The notes: generated by a model from the letters alone, not told the origin. Numbered from the stretch's first letter, positions 13,661 to 26,181 are shown. The stretch is DNA of 64,000 nucleotides from Thalassia testudinum (GCA_037157565.1 JAZHRO010000063.1:159625001-159689000), one strand, 5' to 3'. Numbers and translations are program-made.

Positions 13661-14655
13661 CCAAAGGCCACTGATGGCCTTGCACAGCGTGACAGCTCTC
13701 CTGCGGATGTCACGTGTCTCCGTTCTCGCCGGCCCTGTGAGAAGTCTGGCTGAAAGGGCCTCTTCCGCCCGCCGTCGGTCTCTCGCGCGGACGGGTTGGT
13801 CTCCTCGTAAGTCATAGCTGCCTCTACCACCCTCGAAAACGTCGGCAGCTTCAGGGGTTTGACATACCCCCGGATCGCAGGCCGGAGCCCCTCGGTGAAC
13901 CTCCAAAGGCGCTCCTCCTCAGTGGCTACCGCTGTCGCTGCAAAGCGGGACAGCTCCAAGAAACGCGTGCGGTATGCGCTCACGATCATCGTCCCTTGGC
14001 GGAGAGTGTGGAACTCCCGCCTCCTCTGGTCCTGCCACATTTGGGGAAAGTACTGCTCGCAGAAGAGGGTGATGAACTGGTCCCACGTCGGCTCGTCCCT
14101 CTCTTGACCCCGGACCGCCCTCCACCACCGGTGTGCCGCATTCTCCAGCTGGTACGTGGCAAAGGCCACGCGGCACTCCACCGGGGGGCGAAGGGTGTCG
14201 AAGATCTTCTCCAGCTGCTCAAGCCAGTCCTCTGCCTCGGTCGGGTCCTCATCCCCCTTGAAGGAGGGGGGCTTCAGCTTCCGGAACTGTCCGAAAAGCT
14301 CGAAGTGGCACTGTAGGGGAGGTGCTGGTGCACCTCCAGGCGAAGGTGCCTCGTGTACAGAAGTGTCGGAGGAAAGTGGGGGCGGCAGGGGCCCATTCCC
14401 TCCCTCGTGTCCAGCGCCGTGTCCGTCGCGTGGTCCCACAGAGGACTCCCCCTCTGCAACCCCAGGAGGAGGTGCTCGGGGCGGTGGGTGGAGCTCCTCT
14501 CGTACAATATCCCGTATCAGTCTGGCGAGGTCCTGGGCCTGGACGCCAGGGTGTGGTGGCTGGTCCACCGAGACGTCAACGACAGCACGTCCACCTCGCC
14601 GACCTCGCCCTCAGCCGCGCCCGCGGCCAGTCTCGCCAGTCCCGCGACGAGGCAT
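13648..14655 (-). pseudogene. Tekay-3 gag, C-terminally truncated
   Basis: Gag starts at 14655 with the same Met-Pro-Arg-Arg N-terminus as the other copies and stays open through the capsid-like region, which has a Trp-Trp-Arg motif. At about 13660 the 2.3-kb deletion fuses it to integrase sequence and it terminates at 13648. The CCHC knuckle is lost. This is the best preserved gag of the nest. Whether the deletion occurred before or after insertion cannot be decided from this copy alone. Confidence 0.9.
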
Positions 14656-14819
14656 CTCCGGCAAGGAGACGCGAAACAAAACGGAAACGTCAAAACAGAC
14701 GGTACCTAACAAAACTTCTAAGAGCACATGTCAAGAGATATGTTGTGGTGGCAACTCTAGCTATAAACATGTGAATTGGTTATTTTCCAGTCAGTTGATT
14801 CACTTCTCGGGACGACCTT

Positions 14820-14831
14820 GCTCTGATACCA
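14820..14831 (-). other. Primer-binding site, initiator-Met tRNA (Tekay-3)
   Basis: On the minus strand this reads TGGTATCAGAGC, the standard plant primer-binding site complementary to the 3' end of initiator methionine tRNA. It lies 3 nt from the LTR edge at 14835. Confidence 0.95.
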
Positions 14832-14834
14832 TCT

Positions 14835-17510
14835 TGTAACGACCCGGTTCCCGAGTCCCTACGAGACACGAGAACCGTACCGACTCGACTAATCGCAAGA
14901 CCTAGTCGTCCAACGAGGAAGTAACCAAAAGACAGTAAAATAAACCACATCCAGCATGAATATAACTAACAGTAAGAAAGTACAGCAGTAAGGAAAGAAA
15001 CTACTACAGTAGGTACCACCACAACAGTAAAACAGTATTTATCATATAACAAGAACTGCAGGTAAAGAAGGTACAGCGGAAACAAAAACTACTCACTAGA
15101 ACAGAAATAAAAGGGTACAAAAGGCTGTGGTAACTCTACTGGACCCTACTCGGCCCAGCGTCCTCTGCAGCCGCCGACCCTGGCTACTCAACACCTGGTC
15201 CTGAAAAAGGTAACGAGTGTAACACGTCAGCAAAACGCTGAGTAGAGTGGCAAACTAACTAAAGGCAACAGTAGAGTGTACAGTAGCTGTTATGTTCTAT
15301 TACTTCCTTTATTCACATCTTTCAATTTTTCTCACTATTTCATTTATTTCTCAGATCCTTTACTTGATCTCGAATGTCCTCGTGGGAACGATCTTGATTG
15401 CAGTCTTTTCCAAAAGTAGAAGTAGCACGTGGTGCTCTCCGGGCCGGGAGAGTCCCCCGTGGTGATCCTACCCTCAGTCAACCACCCCAAGGTCACTGAC
15501 AGACTACGGCACGCGCGATAAACGCACAGGTAGCTAGCCCGCACTGGCACGCGGTCAGTCGTTTCCGTTAACGGGTGCGCCCAAAGCACAGCACGGAACC
15601 AGGGCAGAGCCCTCTCAGTAACAGGGGTCCAACCCCTCCACAGTAACCAAACCGGGGCCTTGCCCCTCCACAGTACGCGCACCCTCGCCTGACTACCCTG
15701 GTTTGCCCTAGTGGGCCTAACAAGTCGGTGAAGGAGGCTAGCAGAACCCCGGGGCCCGTGGGGTAGCTAGTACTCTCCTAACACTACTAGCTCTCCTCGG
15801 TACTACGTACACGAGGGCCAACAAGTCGGTACAGAGCGGCCAATCCTAACCCCGGGTCCCTGGGGCGGCTGGCCCCACTCTGCACTAAACAGGTACAGGT
15901 ACTTCCCTTGGTACTGCGTACCCAAGAGACAGTACAAACTACATCTCAGTTTCCATTCCTTTTTCTTTCCAGGAGTTCCACTCCTAATTACCCGTAGGGT
16001 TCCAGCTATTTATCTCAGAACATCATATGTTTCACTTTCCAGATTCACGTTCTCAAAATCCATGATCTCAAACATGTTTCTTTATTCGTAACAGACAGCT
16101 ATTAATTCAAATTACAGGCAGCTTTATATTCCTTTCCATTTTTTTCCAAGACTGCAGTATTATACATTCCACTAGTTCTTCCATCCTAGGGTTCATGTCA
16201 CATCCTAGGATCTAGCATACAACTAGTTTTCCAGCCCTAGGATTCATGCATCACCTAGGAGCTATCATTCCATACATTTCTCATTCCTAGGATTCATGCA
16301 ATGTCCTAGCTTCTAGTTATGGTTCCATACTTTAACAGATTTTATTAATAAAATTAAGCCACTCTACCAGGTACAACGGGAGTAATGGGGGCGTGATCGG
16401 GAATCCCGCGTGCCTCCGCGACTCTCAAGACTGCAACCGAACGAGGTCCTATCACAAGGATCAAACACAAGGAGTGTCTCAAAATAGTGTATAGCTACTG
16501 TAGACGGGTAGAGGAATTACTTCTGAAAAGAACGCAACTCGAATCGCGGAAAACGGAGGCCGAACGGGCCCTAAACGGGTCGAAAAAGACGATACTGTGC
16601 AAAATCAGACGTCTGGAACCCCTTCCAGATGTCCTAAAAAGTGGATCAGAGAATTACCTGCTCAGCGTGGTTTCCCAGACATCCAGACGCCTGCGGGGAC
16701 GTCTGCCCTAGATCCCAGACGTCTGATGGTCCCTCAGGACGTCTGGAGGTCACTCCCGCCGTCTGGTACAACTTCCAGACGTCTGATTCGCAAAGGATGG
16801 CGAATCAGCGAACCTGCGCACAGCCAACCCCCTCCCTCAGTACGGTCAGTCGACAAGAAGGAAGAAGAAGGCGGAAACTCACCTTTCAGACGTCTGTATG
16901 ATCTTACAGACGTCGACCTTGCCGTCTGGCTATCAATCCAGACGTCTGATTCTGGAAATTTTTCCAGAATCAGGACCCTGCTCGGCCTCCGCTCGCGACG
17001 CCGCCCGCGTCGCACCTCGCGCTCCTGCTGCTCAGACCGCAGCAGGTCCCTCTCCGCGTCACTCCGCGCCCCCTGCGCCCTCCGCCAGCCGGCCAAGCCG
17101 CTCCGGCAAGCTCGCCCTCACGGCAGAGCTCCGCCCTCGCACGCCGCACCTCCGCACTCACTGCGGCCGTCGCTGCCGCCCTCGCGTCCGCTCGCTCTCG
17201 CGCACAGGAAGGAGAAGAAGGAGGAGACGGTGGAGACGGGAGGGGAGGCGCGCCCCTTTTAACGCCGCGCGGAGAGGAGAGAGGAGGTGGCAGGCCGCCT
17301 GCAGCCGCAGAGAGAAAAAGGGGGAATATGCGGTCTGCGCGCTCAGGCGCGCAGGCGACTCGCGTGTGTCGAAAATAACGGATTTCCAGACGTCTTGATA
17401 CTATCCCAGACGTCTTATCAGACGTCTGGTTGTGATCCCAGACGTCTTGTCCGACGTCTGAGCCACCTCCCAGACGTCTTAAAATACGTCTGGGGCACAC
17501 ATTCGTTACA
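14835..17510 (-). repeat. Tekay-3 5' LTR (LTR-C)
   Basis: It starts TGTAACG beside the PBS and ends CGTTACA, followed by the CTCCA duplication and the resumed Tekay-2 RNase H sequence. It is type I, 2676 bp. It is close to LTR-B, with scattered substitutions and small indels, for example near its start and near 16680. Confidence 0.95.
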
Positions 17511-17515
17511 CTCCA
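17511..17515. repeat. Target-site duplication of Tekay-3, right
   Basis: CTCCA, identical to 9417-9421; Tekay-2 coding sequence resumes immediately after it. Confidence 0.95.
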
Positions 17516-20503
17516 GGTCTTCAGCGCGAAGACAACAGCTGCCAACTCTAGGTCATGGGTAGGGTAGGTATGCTCATGGGGCTTCAGTTTCCGTGAAGCG
17601 TAAGCGACAACATGACCCCTCTACATGAGCACACCTCCTAACCCCCGCAAGGAAGCGTCCGTGTACACAACGAACCCGCCACTACTGTCAGGGATGGTGA
17701 GCACGGGAGCCGAGGTCAACCTCTCCTTCAGCTCCAGAAAACACGCCTTACAGGCGTCTATCCAAGCGAAAGGCACGTCCTTCCGGGTCAACTGTGTCAT
17801 TGGACGCGCAATCTGTGAAAATCCCCTGATGAACCGTCTGTAGTAACCTGCCAGTCCCAGGAAACTGCGAATCTCAGTGACTGAACGCGGTCTCTCCCAC
17901 CTGAGCACTGCCTCGACCTTGGCGGGGTCCACCGCCAGGCCGTCACCAGATATCACATGACCCAAGAAGGTCACCTCCCTCAACCAGAACTCACACTTGC
18001 TGTATTTGGCGTACAGCCTGCGTCGTCTCAGAGTGTCCAGAACCATCCGCAAGTGCTGTCCGTGCTGCGTTCGATCTCTAGAATAGATGAGCACATCATC
18101 TATGAAAACCACCACGAACTGATCCAAGTACGGTCTAAACACCCTGTTCATCAGGTCCATGAAAGCAGCGGGGGCATTGGTCAGCCCAAACGGCATGACC
18201 AAAAACTTGTACTGTCCGTACCGGGTGCGGAAAGCTGTCTTGGAGACGTCGGTCTCCCTGATCCTCAACTGGTGGTATCCAGACCTCAAGTCGATCTTGG
18301 AAAACACCGTGGCACCCCGCAGCTGGTCAAACAAATCGTCGATCCTCGGCAGCGGATATCTGTTCTTGACAGTGACCCTATTCAGCTGTCGGTAGTCCAC
18401 ACAAAGGCGTAGGGTCCCATCCTTCTTCTTCACAAACAGTACCGGGGCTCCCCAGGGAGACGCACTGGGCCTCACGAAACCTTTCTCCAAAAGGTCCTGC
18501 AACTGGGACTTGGGCTCTCGCACCTCAAGCGGTGCCATCCTGTATGGCGCGGTGGAGATGGGGCTGGACCCTGGTACTAGTAAGATCTCAAACTCGGTCT
18601 CACGCTCGGGCGGTAGTCCTGGTAACTCGTCTGGAAACACGTCAAGGAACTCTCTGACCCCCGGGAAGCTCTGGAAGTCTGCCACAGGGCTGGGCTCTGC
18701 CACCACACAGGCTAGGAAGCCCTCACACCCCTGGCTCAAAAGTCTCGCCGCCCAAAGTGCCGAAATGCACCTGAAACCTCCGTCCACTGGCTGCCCGTGA
18801 AACTCGAAAGAAGGCAACTGCGGAATGGAGAAGACAATCTTCCTCTCAAAACAGTCTACCAAGGCGTGGTAAGCGGATAGCCAATCCATCCCTAGAATCA
18901 CTCCAAAGTCCTCCATCTGTATCATAATCAGGTCAGCTGGCAGGCTATGTCCCCCGATGCTGACCTCGCAACCCGTGTACACCTCCTCAGCTACAAACAG
19001 CTGACCACTCGGACCTCTGATTACAAACGGATTCTCTAATAGTGTATAATCCTGGTCCAAACTAACTGCGAAACTGGCTGCGACAAACGAGTGCGTAGCG
19101 CCGGAATCGAAAAGCGTGTAAACGAGTCTGCAAGAAACTAAAACCATACCTGCTACCACGGATCCCGATGCTCTGGCGTCCCTGTGTGTTAGGGCGTTGA
19201 TACGCCCCTCAGCTCTAGGTGCGGACGAAGCAGCCACACTCTGCGTCGGACGGGTAGGTGCTGGCCGGTACCCTCCTCGCAACTGCTATCCTCCTCCTCG
19301 TGCCTGGGAACCGTGGCCTCCTGCGCGCCCTCCAGTGCTCTGCACAGGAAGTATCTGCTGACCTCCTGCCCTAGATGGGCAGTCCCTCCTGACGTGGCCC
19401 GGCTGGCCACACTAGTAGCAGAGGGGAACCCGACTCCCGCCTTCAGTGAGTCCCTGCTGTCGGCTAGGCGGGGGTCCGATGTTGGCGACTGGCCCCTGTC
19501 GAGGGCCCCCAAAGGCCACTGATGGCCCTGCACAACGTGACGACTCTCCTGCGAACGCCACGTGTCTCCATTCTCGCCAGCCCTGTGAGAAGTCTGGCTG
19601 AAAGGGCCTCTTCCGCCTGCCGTCGGTCTCTCGCGCGGACGGGTTGGTCTCCTCGTAAGTCATAGCTGCCTCTACCACCCTCGAAAACGTCGGCAGCTTC
19701 AGGGGTTTTACATACCCCCGGATCGCAGGCCGGAGCCCCTCGGTGAACCTCCAAAGGCGCTCCTCCTCAGTGGCTACCGCTGTCGCTGCAAAGCGGGACA
19801 GCTCCAAGAAACGCATGCGGTACGCGCTCACAGTCATCGTCCCTTGGCGGAGAGTGTGGAACTCCCGCCTCCTCTGGTCCTGCCACGTCTGGGGAAAGTA
19901 CTGCTCGCAGAAGAGGGTGACGAACAGCTCCCACGTCGGCTCGTCCCTCTCCTGTCCCCGGACCGCCCTCCACCACCGGTGTGCCGCACCCTCCAGCTGG
20001 TACGTGGCAAAGGCCACGCGGCACTCCACCGAGGGGCGAAGGGTGTCGAAGATCTTCTCCAGCTGCTCAAGCCAGTCCTCTGCCTCGGTCGGGTCCTCAT
20101 CCCCCTTGAAGGAGGGGGGCTTCAGCTTCCGGAACTGTCCGAAAAGCTCGAGGTGGCGCTGTAGGGGAGGTGCTGGTGCACCTCCAGGCGAAGGTGCCTC
20201 GTGTACAGAAGTGTCGGAGGAAGGTGGGGGTGGCAGGGGCCCATCCCCTCCCTCGTGTCCAGCACCATGTCCGTCGCGTGGTCCCACAGTGGACTCCCCC
20301 TCTGCAACCCCAGGAGGAGGTGCTCGGGGCGGTGGGTGGAGCTCCTCTCGTACAATATCCCATATCAGTCTGGCGAGGTCCTGGGCCTGGATGCCAGGGA
20401 GTGGTGGCTGGTCCACCGAGACGTCAACGACAGCACGTCCACCTCGCCGACCTCGCCCTCGGCCGCGCCCGCGGCCAGTCTCGCCAGTCCCGCGACGAGG
20501 CAT
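17511..20503 (-). pseudogene. Tekay-2 gag-pol 5' part: gag, knuckle, protease, RT, RNase H start
   Basis: This is the N-terminal part of the Tekay-2 polyprotein from the gag start at 20503 to the Tekay-3 insertion point. The order is gag, CCHC knuckle, protease with a DSGATHSF motif, reverse transcriptase with FIDD at about 18095-18103, and the YTDAS start of RNase H. Stops lie at 19412 (inside the knuckle), 19286 (between knuckle and protease) and 17621 (RNase H), all TAG at codons that are CAG in other copies. No frameshift was seen, so decay is mostly by C-to-T changes. Confidence 0.93.
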
Positions 20504-20667
20504 CTCCTGCAAGGAGACGCGAAACAAAACGGAAACGTCAAAACAGGTAGTACCTAACAAAACTTCTACGAGCTCATGTCAAGAGATATGTTGTGGTGGC
20601 TACTCTAGCTATAAACATGTGAATTGGTTATTTTCTAGTCAGTTGATTCACTTCTCGGGACGACCTT

Positions 20668-20679
20668 GCTCTGATACCA
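20668..20679 (-). other. Primer-binding site, initiator-Met tRNA (Tekay-2)
   Basis: TGGTATCAGAGC on the minus strand, 3 nt from the LTR edge at 20683. Confidence 0.95.
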
Positions 20680-20682
20680 TCT

Positions 20683-23352
20683 TGTAACGACCCGATTCCC
20701 GAGTCCCTACGAGACACGAGAACCGTACCGACTCGACTAATCCCAAGACCTAGTCGTCCAACGAGGAAGTAACCAAAAGGCAGTAAAATAAACCACATTC
20801 AGCATGAATATAACTAACAGTAAGAAAGTACAACAGTAAGGAAAGAAACTACTACAGTAGGTACCACCACAACAGTAGAACAACGTTTATCATATAACAA
20901 GAACTGCAGGTAAAGAAGGTACAGCGGAAACAAAAACTACTCACTAGAACAGAAACAAAAGAGGTACAAAAGACTGTGGTAACTCTACTGGACCCTACTC
21001 GGCCCAGCGTCCTCTGCAGTCGCCGACCCTGGCTGCTCAACACCTGGTCCTGAAAAAGGTAACGAGTGTAACACGTCAGCAAAACGCTGAGTAGAGTGGC
21101 AAGCTAACTAAAGGCAACAATAGAGTGTACAGTAGCTGTTATGTTCTATTACTTCCTTTATTCACATCTTTCAATTTTTCTCACTATTTCATTTATTTCT
21201 CAGATCCTCTACTTGATCTCGAATGTCCTCGTGGGAACGATCTTAATTGCAGTCTTTTCCAAAAGTAGAAGTAGCATGTGGTGCTCTCCTGGCCGGGAGA
21301 GTCCCCCGTGGTGATCCTACCCTCTGTCAACCACCCCAAGGTCACTGACAGACGTAACGGTGACTACGGCACGCGTGATAAACGCACAGGTAGCTAGCCC
21401 GCACTAACACGCGGTCAGTCGTTTCCGTTAACGGGTGCGCCCAAAGCACAGCACGGAACCAGGGCAGAGCCATCTCAGTAACAGGGGTCCAACCCCTCCA
21501 CAGTAACCAAACTGGGGTCTTGCCCCTCCACAGTCCACGCATCCTCGCCTGACTACCCTGGTTTGCCCTAGTGGGCCTAACAAGTCGGTGAAGGAGGCTA
21601 GCAGAACCCCGGGGCCCGTGGGGTAGCTAGTACTCTCCTAACAATAGTAGCTCTCCTCGGTACTACGTACACGAGGGCCAACAAGTCGGTACAGAGCGGC
21701 CAATCCTAACCCCCGGGTCCCTGGGGTGGCTGGCCCCACCCTGCACTAAACAGGTACAGGTACTTCCCTTGGTACTGCGTACCCAAGAGACAGTATAAAC
21801 TACATCTCAGTTCCATTCCTTTTTCTTTCCAGGAGTTCCACTCCTAATTCCCCATAGGGTTCCAGCTCTTTATCTCAGAACATCATATGTTTCACTTTCC
21901 AGTTTCACGTTCTCACAATCCATGATCTCAATCATGTTTCTTTATTCATAACAGGCAGCTGTTAATTCAATTTACAGCCAGCTTCATATTCCTTTCCATT
22001 TCTCCAAGACTGCAGTATTATACATTCCACTAGTTTTTCCATCCTAAGGTTCATGCCACATCCTAGGATCTAGCATACAACTAGTTTCCAGCCCTAGGAT
22101 TCATGCATCACCTAGGAGCTATCATTTCATACATTTCTCATTCCTAGGATTCATGCAATGTCCTAGATTCTAGTTATGGTTCCATACTTTAACAGATTTT
22201 AATAATAAACTTAAGCCCCTCTACCAGGTACAATGGGAGTAATGGGGGCATGATCGGGAATCCTGCGCGCCTCCGCGACTCCCAAGACTGCAACTGAACG
22301 AGGTCCTATCACAAGGATCAAACACAAGGAGTGTCTCAAAACAGTGTATAGCTACTGTAGACGGGTAGAGGAATTAATTCTGAAAAGAACGCAACTCGAA
22401 TCGCGGAAAACGGAGCCTGAACGGGCCCTAAACGGGTCGAAAAAGATGGTACTGTGCAAAATCAGACGTCTGGAACTTCTTCCAGACGTCTTAAACAGTG
22501 GATCAGAGAATTACCTGTTCAGTGTGGTTTCCCAGACGTCCAGAAGTCTGCGGGGACGTCTGTCCTAGCTCCCAGATGTCCGATGTTCACCCCGGACGTC
22601 TGGAGGTCACTCCCGCCGTCTGGTACAACTTCCAGACGTCTGATTCGCAAAGGATGGCGAATCAGCGAACCTGCGCACAGCCAACTCCCTCCCTTAGTTC
22701 TGTCGGTCGACAGGAAGGAAGAAGAAAGCGGAATACACACCTTTCAGACGTCGGTATGAGATACTAGACGTCGTCCTCGCCGTCTGCCTATCAACCCAGA
22801 CGTCTGATTCTGGAAATTTTTCCAGAAACAGGGCGCGACCCGGACTCTGCTCGCGACGTCGCCCGCGTCGCACCTCGCGCTCCTGCTGCTCAGACGTCTG
22901 GGCCCTCTCCGCGTTGTTCCGCGCCCCCTACGCCCTCCGCCGGTCGGCCAAGCCACTCCGGCGCCCTCGCACGCCGTGCCTCCTCCGCGCTCGCTGCGGC
23001 CGCCGCTGCAGCCCTTGCGCTCGCTCACTGTCGTGCATAGGAAGGAGAAGAAGAAGGAGACGGTGGAGACGGGAGGGGAGGCGTGGCCCTTTTAAGGCCG
23101 CGCGGAGAGGAGAGAGAGAAGGCGCGGCAGGCGTCTGCAGCCGCAGAAGAAAAAGAGGGAATAACGAATATGCGGTCTGCGCGCGCAGGCGCGCAGACGA
23201 CTCACGGGTGTGGACGATAACGGTTTTTCAGACGTCTGTAAACCATCCCAGACGTCTGGCAAGACGTCTGGATGTGATCCCAGACATCTGGTCAGACGTC
23301 TGGGCCACCTCCCAGACGTCTTAAAATACGTACGGGGCACGCGTTCATAACA
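20683..23352 (-). repeat. Tekay-2 5' LTR (LTR-D)
   Basis: This type I LTR starts TGTAACG next to the PBS and ends CATAACA, followed by AGTGG and the resumed Tekay-1 leader. It differs from LTR-A at many sites and has a deletion of about 29 bp near 22960 in the GC-rich part. It is 2670 bp. Confidence 0.94.
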
Positions 23353-23357
23353 AGTGG
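23353..23357. repeat. Target-site duplication of Tekay-2, right
   Basis: AGTGG, one mismatch to GGTGG at 4860-4864. Confidence 0.75.
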
Positions 23358-23440
23358 CTACTCTAGCTATAAACATGTGAATTGGTTATTTTCCAGTCAG
23401 TTGATTCACTTCTCGGGATGACCTTGCTCTGATACCATCT
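23353..23440 (-). mobile_element. Tekay-1 leader remainder with primer-binding site
   Basis: This continues the Tekay-1 leader interrupted at 4864, matching the uninterrupted leaders of Tekay-3 and of the plus-strand copy. The PBS TGGTATCAGAGC (minus strand) is at 23426-23437, 3 nt from LTR-E. Confidence 0.93.
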
Positions 23441-26109
23441 TGTAACGATCCGGTTCCCGAGTCCCTACGAGACACGAGAACCGGACCGACTCGACTAATC
23501 CCAAGACCTAGTCGTCCAACGAGGAAGTAACCAAAAGAGCAGTAAAATAAACCACATTCAGCATGAATATAACTAACAGTAAGAAAGTACAGCAGTAAGG
23601 AAAGAAACTATTACAGTATATACCACCACAACAGTAGAACAACATTTATCATATTACATGAACTGCAGGTAAAGAAAAAATACAACGGAAACAAGAACTA
23701 CTCACTATAACGGAAACAAAGAGGTACAAAAGACAGTAGTAACTCTACTAGACCCTACTCGGCCCAGCGTCCTCTGCAGCCGCTGACCTTGGCTGCTCAA
23801 CACCTGGTCCTGAAAAAGGTAACGAGTGTAACACGTCAGCAACACGCTGAGTAGAGCGGCAACTAAAACTAAAAACAATAGTAGAGTGTATAGTAGCTGT
23901 TATGTTCTATTACATTCTTTATTCACATCTTTCAATTGTCTCACTATTTCATTTACTTCTCAGATCATTTTCTTGATCTCGAATGTTCCTCGTGGGAACG
24001 ATCTTGATTGCAGTTTTTTCCAAAAACTAGAAGTAGCACGTGGTGCTCTCTTGGCCGGGAGAGTCCCCCGTGGTGATCCTACCCTCAGTCAACCACCCCA
24101 AGGTCACTGATAGACGTAACGGTGACTACGGCAAGCACGATAAACGCACAGGTAGCTAACCCGTATTGGCACACGGTCAGTCGTTTCCGTTAACGGGTGC
24201 GCCCAAAGTACAGCACGGAACCAGTCCAAGGCAGAGCCCTCTCAGTAACAGGGGTCCAACCCCTCCACAGTAACCAAACCAGGGCCTTGCCCCTCCACAA
24301 TCCACGCACCCTCGCCTGACTACCCTGGTTTGCCCCAGCGGGCCTAACAAGTCGGTGTGGGAGGCTAGCAAAACCCCGGGGCCCATGGGGTAGCTAGTAC
24401 CTCCCTACACTAGTAGCTCTCCTCGGTACTACGTACGCGAGGGCCAGCAAGTCGGTACAGAGTGGCCAGTCCTAACCCCGGGTCCCTGGGGCGGCTGGTT
24501 CCGCTCTGCACTAAACAGGGGGACAGTCGCTCTCCTTGGTACTCCGTACTCAAGGGCCATCTCACTTCCCCAATACTATTCCATTCACTTTCCAGGAGTT
24601 CTACTCCTACTTCCCCGTAGGGTTCCATCCTTTTTACTCAAACATCCAGGTTTCACTTTCCAGTTTCACATTCCTACAATCCATGTTCTCAACCACGTTA
24701 TTTATTCACAACAGGCAGCTGTTAATTCAAATTACAGGAAGCTTTATATCTCTTCCCATTTTCCAAGACTGCAGTATTATACATTCCACTAGTTTTCCCA
24801 TCCTAGGATTCATGCCATAGCCTAGGAGCTATCATACAATCTAGTTTTCCAGTCCTAGGATTCATGCAACACCTAGGAGCGATCATTCCATCTATTTCTC
24901 ATTCCTAGGATTCATGCAATGTCCTAGGTTCTATTTATGGTTCCATAATTTAACAGATTTTATTAATAACTTAAAGCCACTCTACCAGGTACAACGGGAG
25001 TAATGGGGGCGTGATCGGGAATCCCGCGTGCCTCCGCGACTCCCAAGACTGCAATTGAAGGAGGTCCTATCACAAGGATTAAACACAAGGAGTGTCTCAA
25101 AACAGTGTATAGCTACTGTAGACGGGTAGAGGAATTAATTCTGAAAAGAACGCAACTTGAATTGCAGAAAACGGAACCCGAACGGGCCCTAAACGGGTCA
25201 AAAACGACGACACTGTGCAAAATCAAACGTCTGGAACTTCTTCCAGATGTCTTAAAAAGTGGATCAGAGAATTACCTGCTCAGCGTGGTTTCCCAGACGT
25301 CCAGAAGTCTGCGGGGACGTCTGGCCTAGATCCCAGACGAACGATGGTCACCCAGGACGTCTGGAGGTCGCTCCAGCCGTCTGGTACAACAGCCCGACGT
25401 CTGATTCACGTTGGATGGCGAGTCACCGAGCCTGTGCACACCCATCTCCCTCCCTCAGTACGGTCAGTCGACAGGAAGGAAGAAGAAGACGGAAAACTCA
25501 CCTTTCAGACGACTGGAAGATCTACCAGACGTCGTCCTCGCCGTCTGCCTATCAACCCAGACGTCCGATTCTGGAAATTTTTCCAGAACAGGGCACCACC
25601 CGGCTTCCGCTCGCGACGCCGCCCGCGTCGCACCTCGCGTGCCTGCTGCTCAGACCACAGCAGTCCCCCCCTCCCCGTCGCTCCACGCACCCTGCGCTCT
25701 CCTCCGGCTGGCCCTGGCAGCCCTGGCGAGCTCGCCCTCACGGCAGAGCTCCGCTCTCGCACGCAGCACCTCCTCCGCGCTCACTGCGGCCGCCGCTGAA
25801 GCCCTCGCGCTCACTCTCGCGCTCTGGCTGAAGGAGAAGAGAAAGGAGACGGTGGTGACGGAGTGAGGGGAGGCGTGCCCTTTTAAGGCCGCGCGGAGAG
25901 GAGAGAGAAGGATTCGCGGCAGGGGAATCTGCAGCCGCAGGAGGAAGGAAAGGCGAATATGCAGTCTGCACGCGCAGGCGCACAGACGACTCGCGCGTGT
26001 CGAAAGTAACGGATTTCCAGACGTCTGGAAACGATCCCAGATGTCTGGTCAGACGTCTGGACAACCTCCCAGACGTCTTAAAAGACGTCTGGGGCACACA
26101 ACCGTTACA
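23441..26109 (-). repeat. Tekay-1 5' LTR (LTR-E)
   Basis: It starts TGTAACG beside the Tekay-1 PBS and ends CGTTACA, followed by a TA microsatellite. It belongs to a second LTR sequence type (type II) recognised around 24480-24690, where the sequence differs clearly from LTR-A, B, C, D and G. It is 2669 bp and ends in a clean GACGTC palindrome at about 26069-26094. Confidence 0.93.
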
Positions 26110-26181
26110 GTATATATATATATGCATATATATGTATATATATATATGTATATATATATGTATATATATGTAGATATATAT

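Larger units (their letters stand above)
9422..17510 (-). mobile_element. Tekay-3 chromovirus deletion derivative inserted in Tekay-2
   Basis: This is an 8.1-kb element with two LTRs (9422-12107 and 14835-17510), a PBS at 14820-14831 and a perfect 5-bp target duplication CTCCA. It sits in the RNase H region of Tekay-2. The internal region (12108-14834) is only about 2.7 kb because a 2.3-kb deletion fuses gag to integrase and removes the CCHC knuckle, protease, reverse transcriptase and RNase H. It is the youngest member of the nest. Confidence 0.96.
4865..23352 (-). mobile_element. Tekay-2 chromovirus inserted in the Tekay-1 leader
   Basis: This is a complete but degenerate element with LTRs at 4865-7560 and 20683-23352 and a PBS at 20668-20679. 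Its internal region is split by Tekay-3 (9422-17510). The sequence to its left ends in the leader of Tekay-1 and the sequence to its right resumes that leader at the same point, with a 5-bp target duplication (one mismatch). Without the nested element it would be about 10.4 kb. Confidence 0.95.

Noticed and set aside
19743..20687. Long Ser/Arg-rich frames opposite Tekay gag (also 14156-14839, 38456-39436, 31423-32100)
   Set aside because: They are shadows on the strand opposite gag, forced by its GC-rich codon use.
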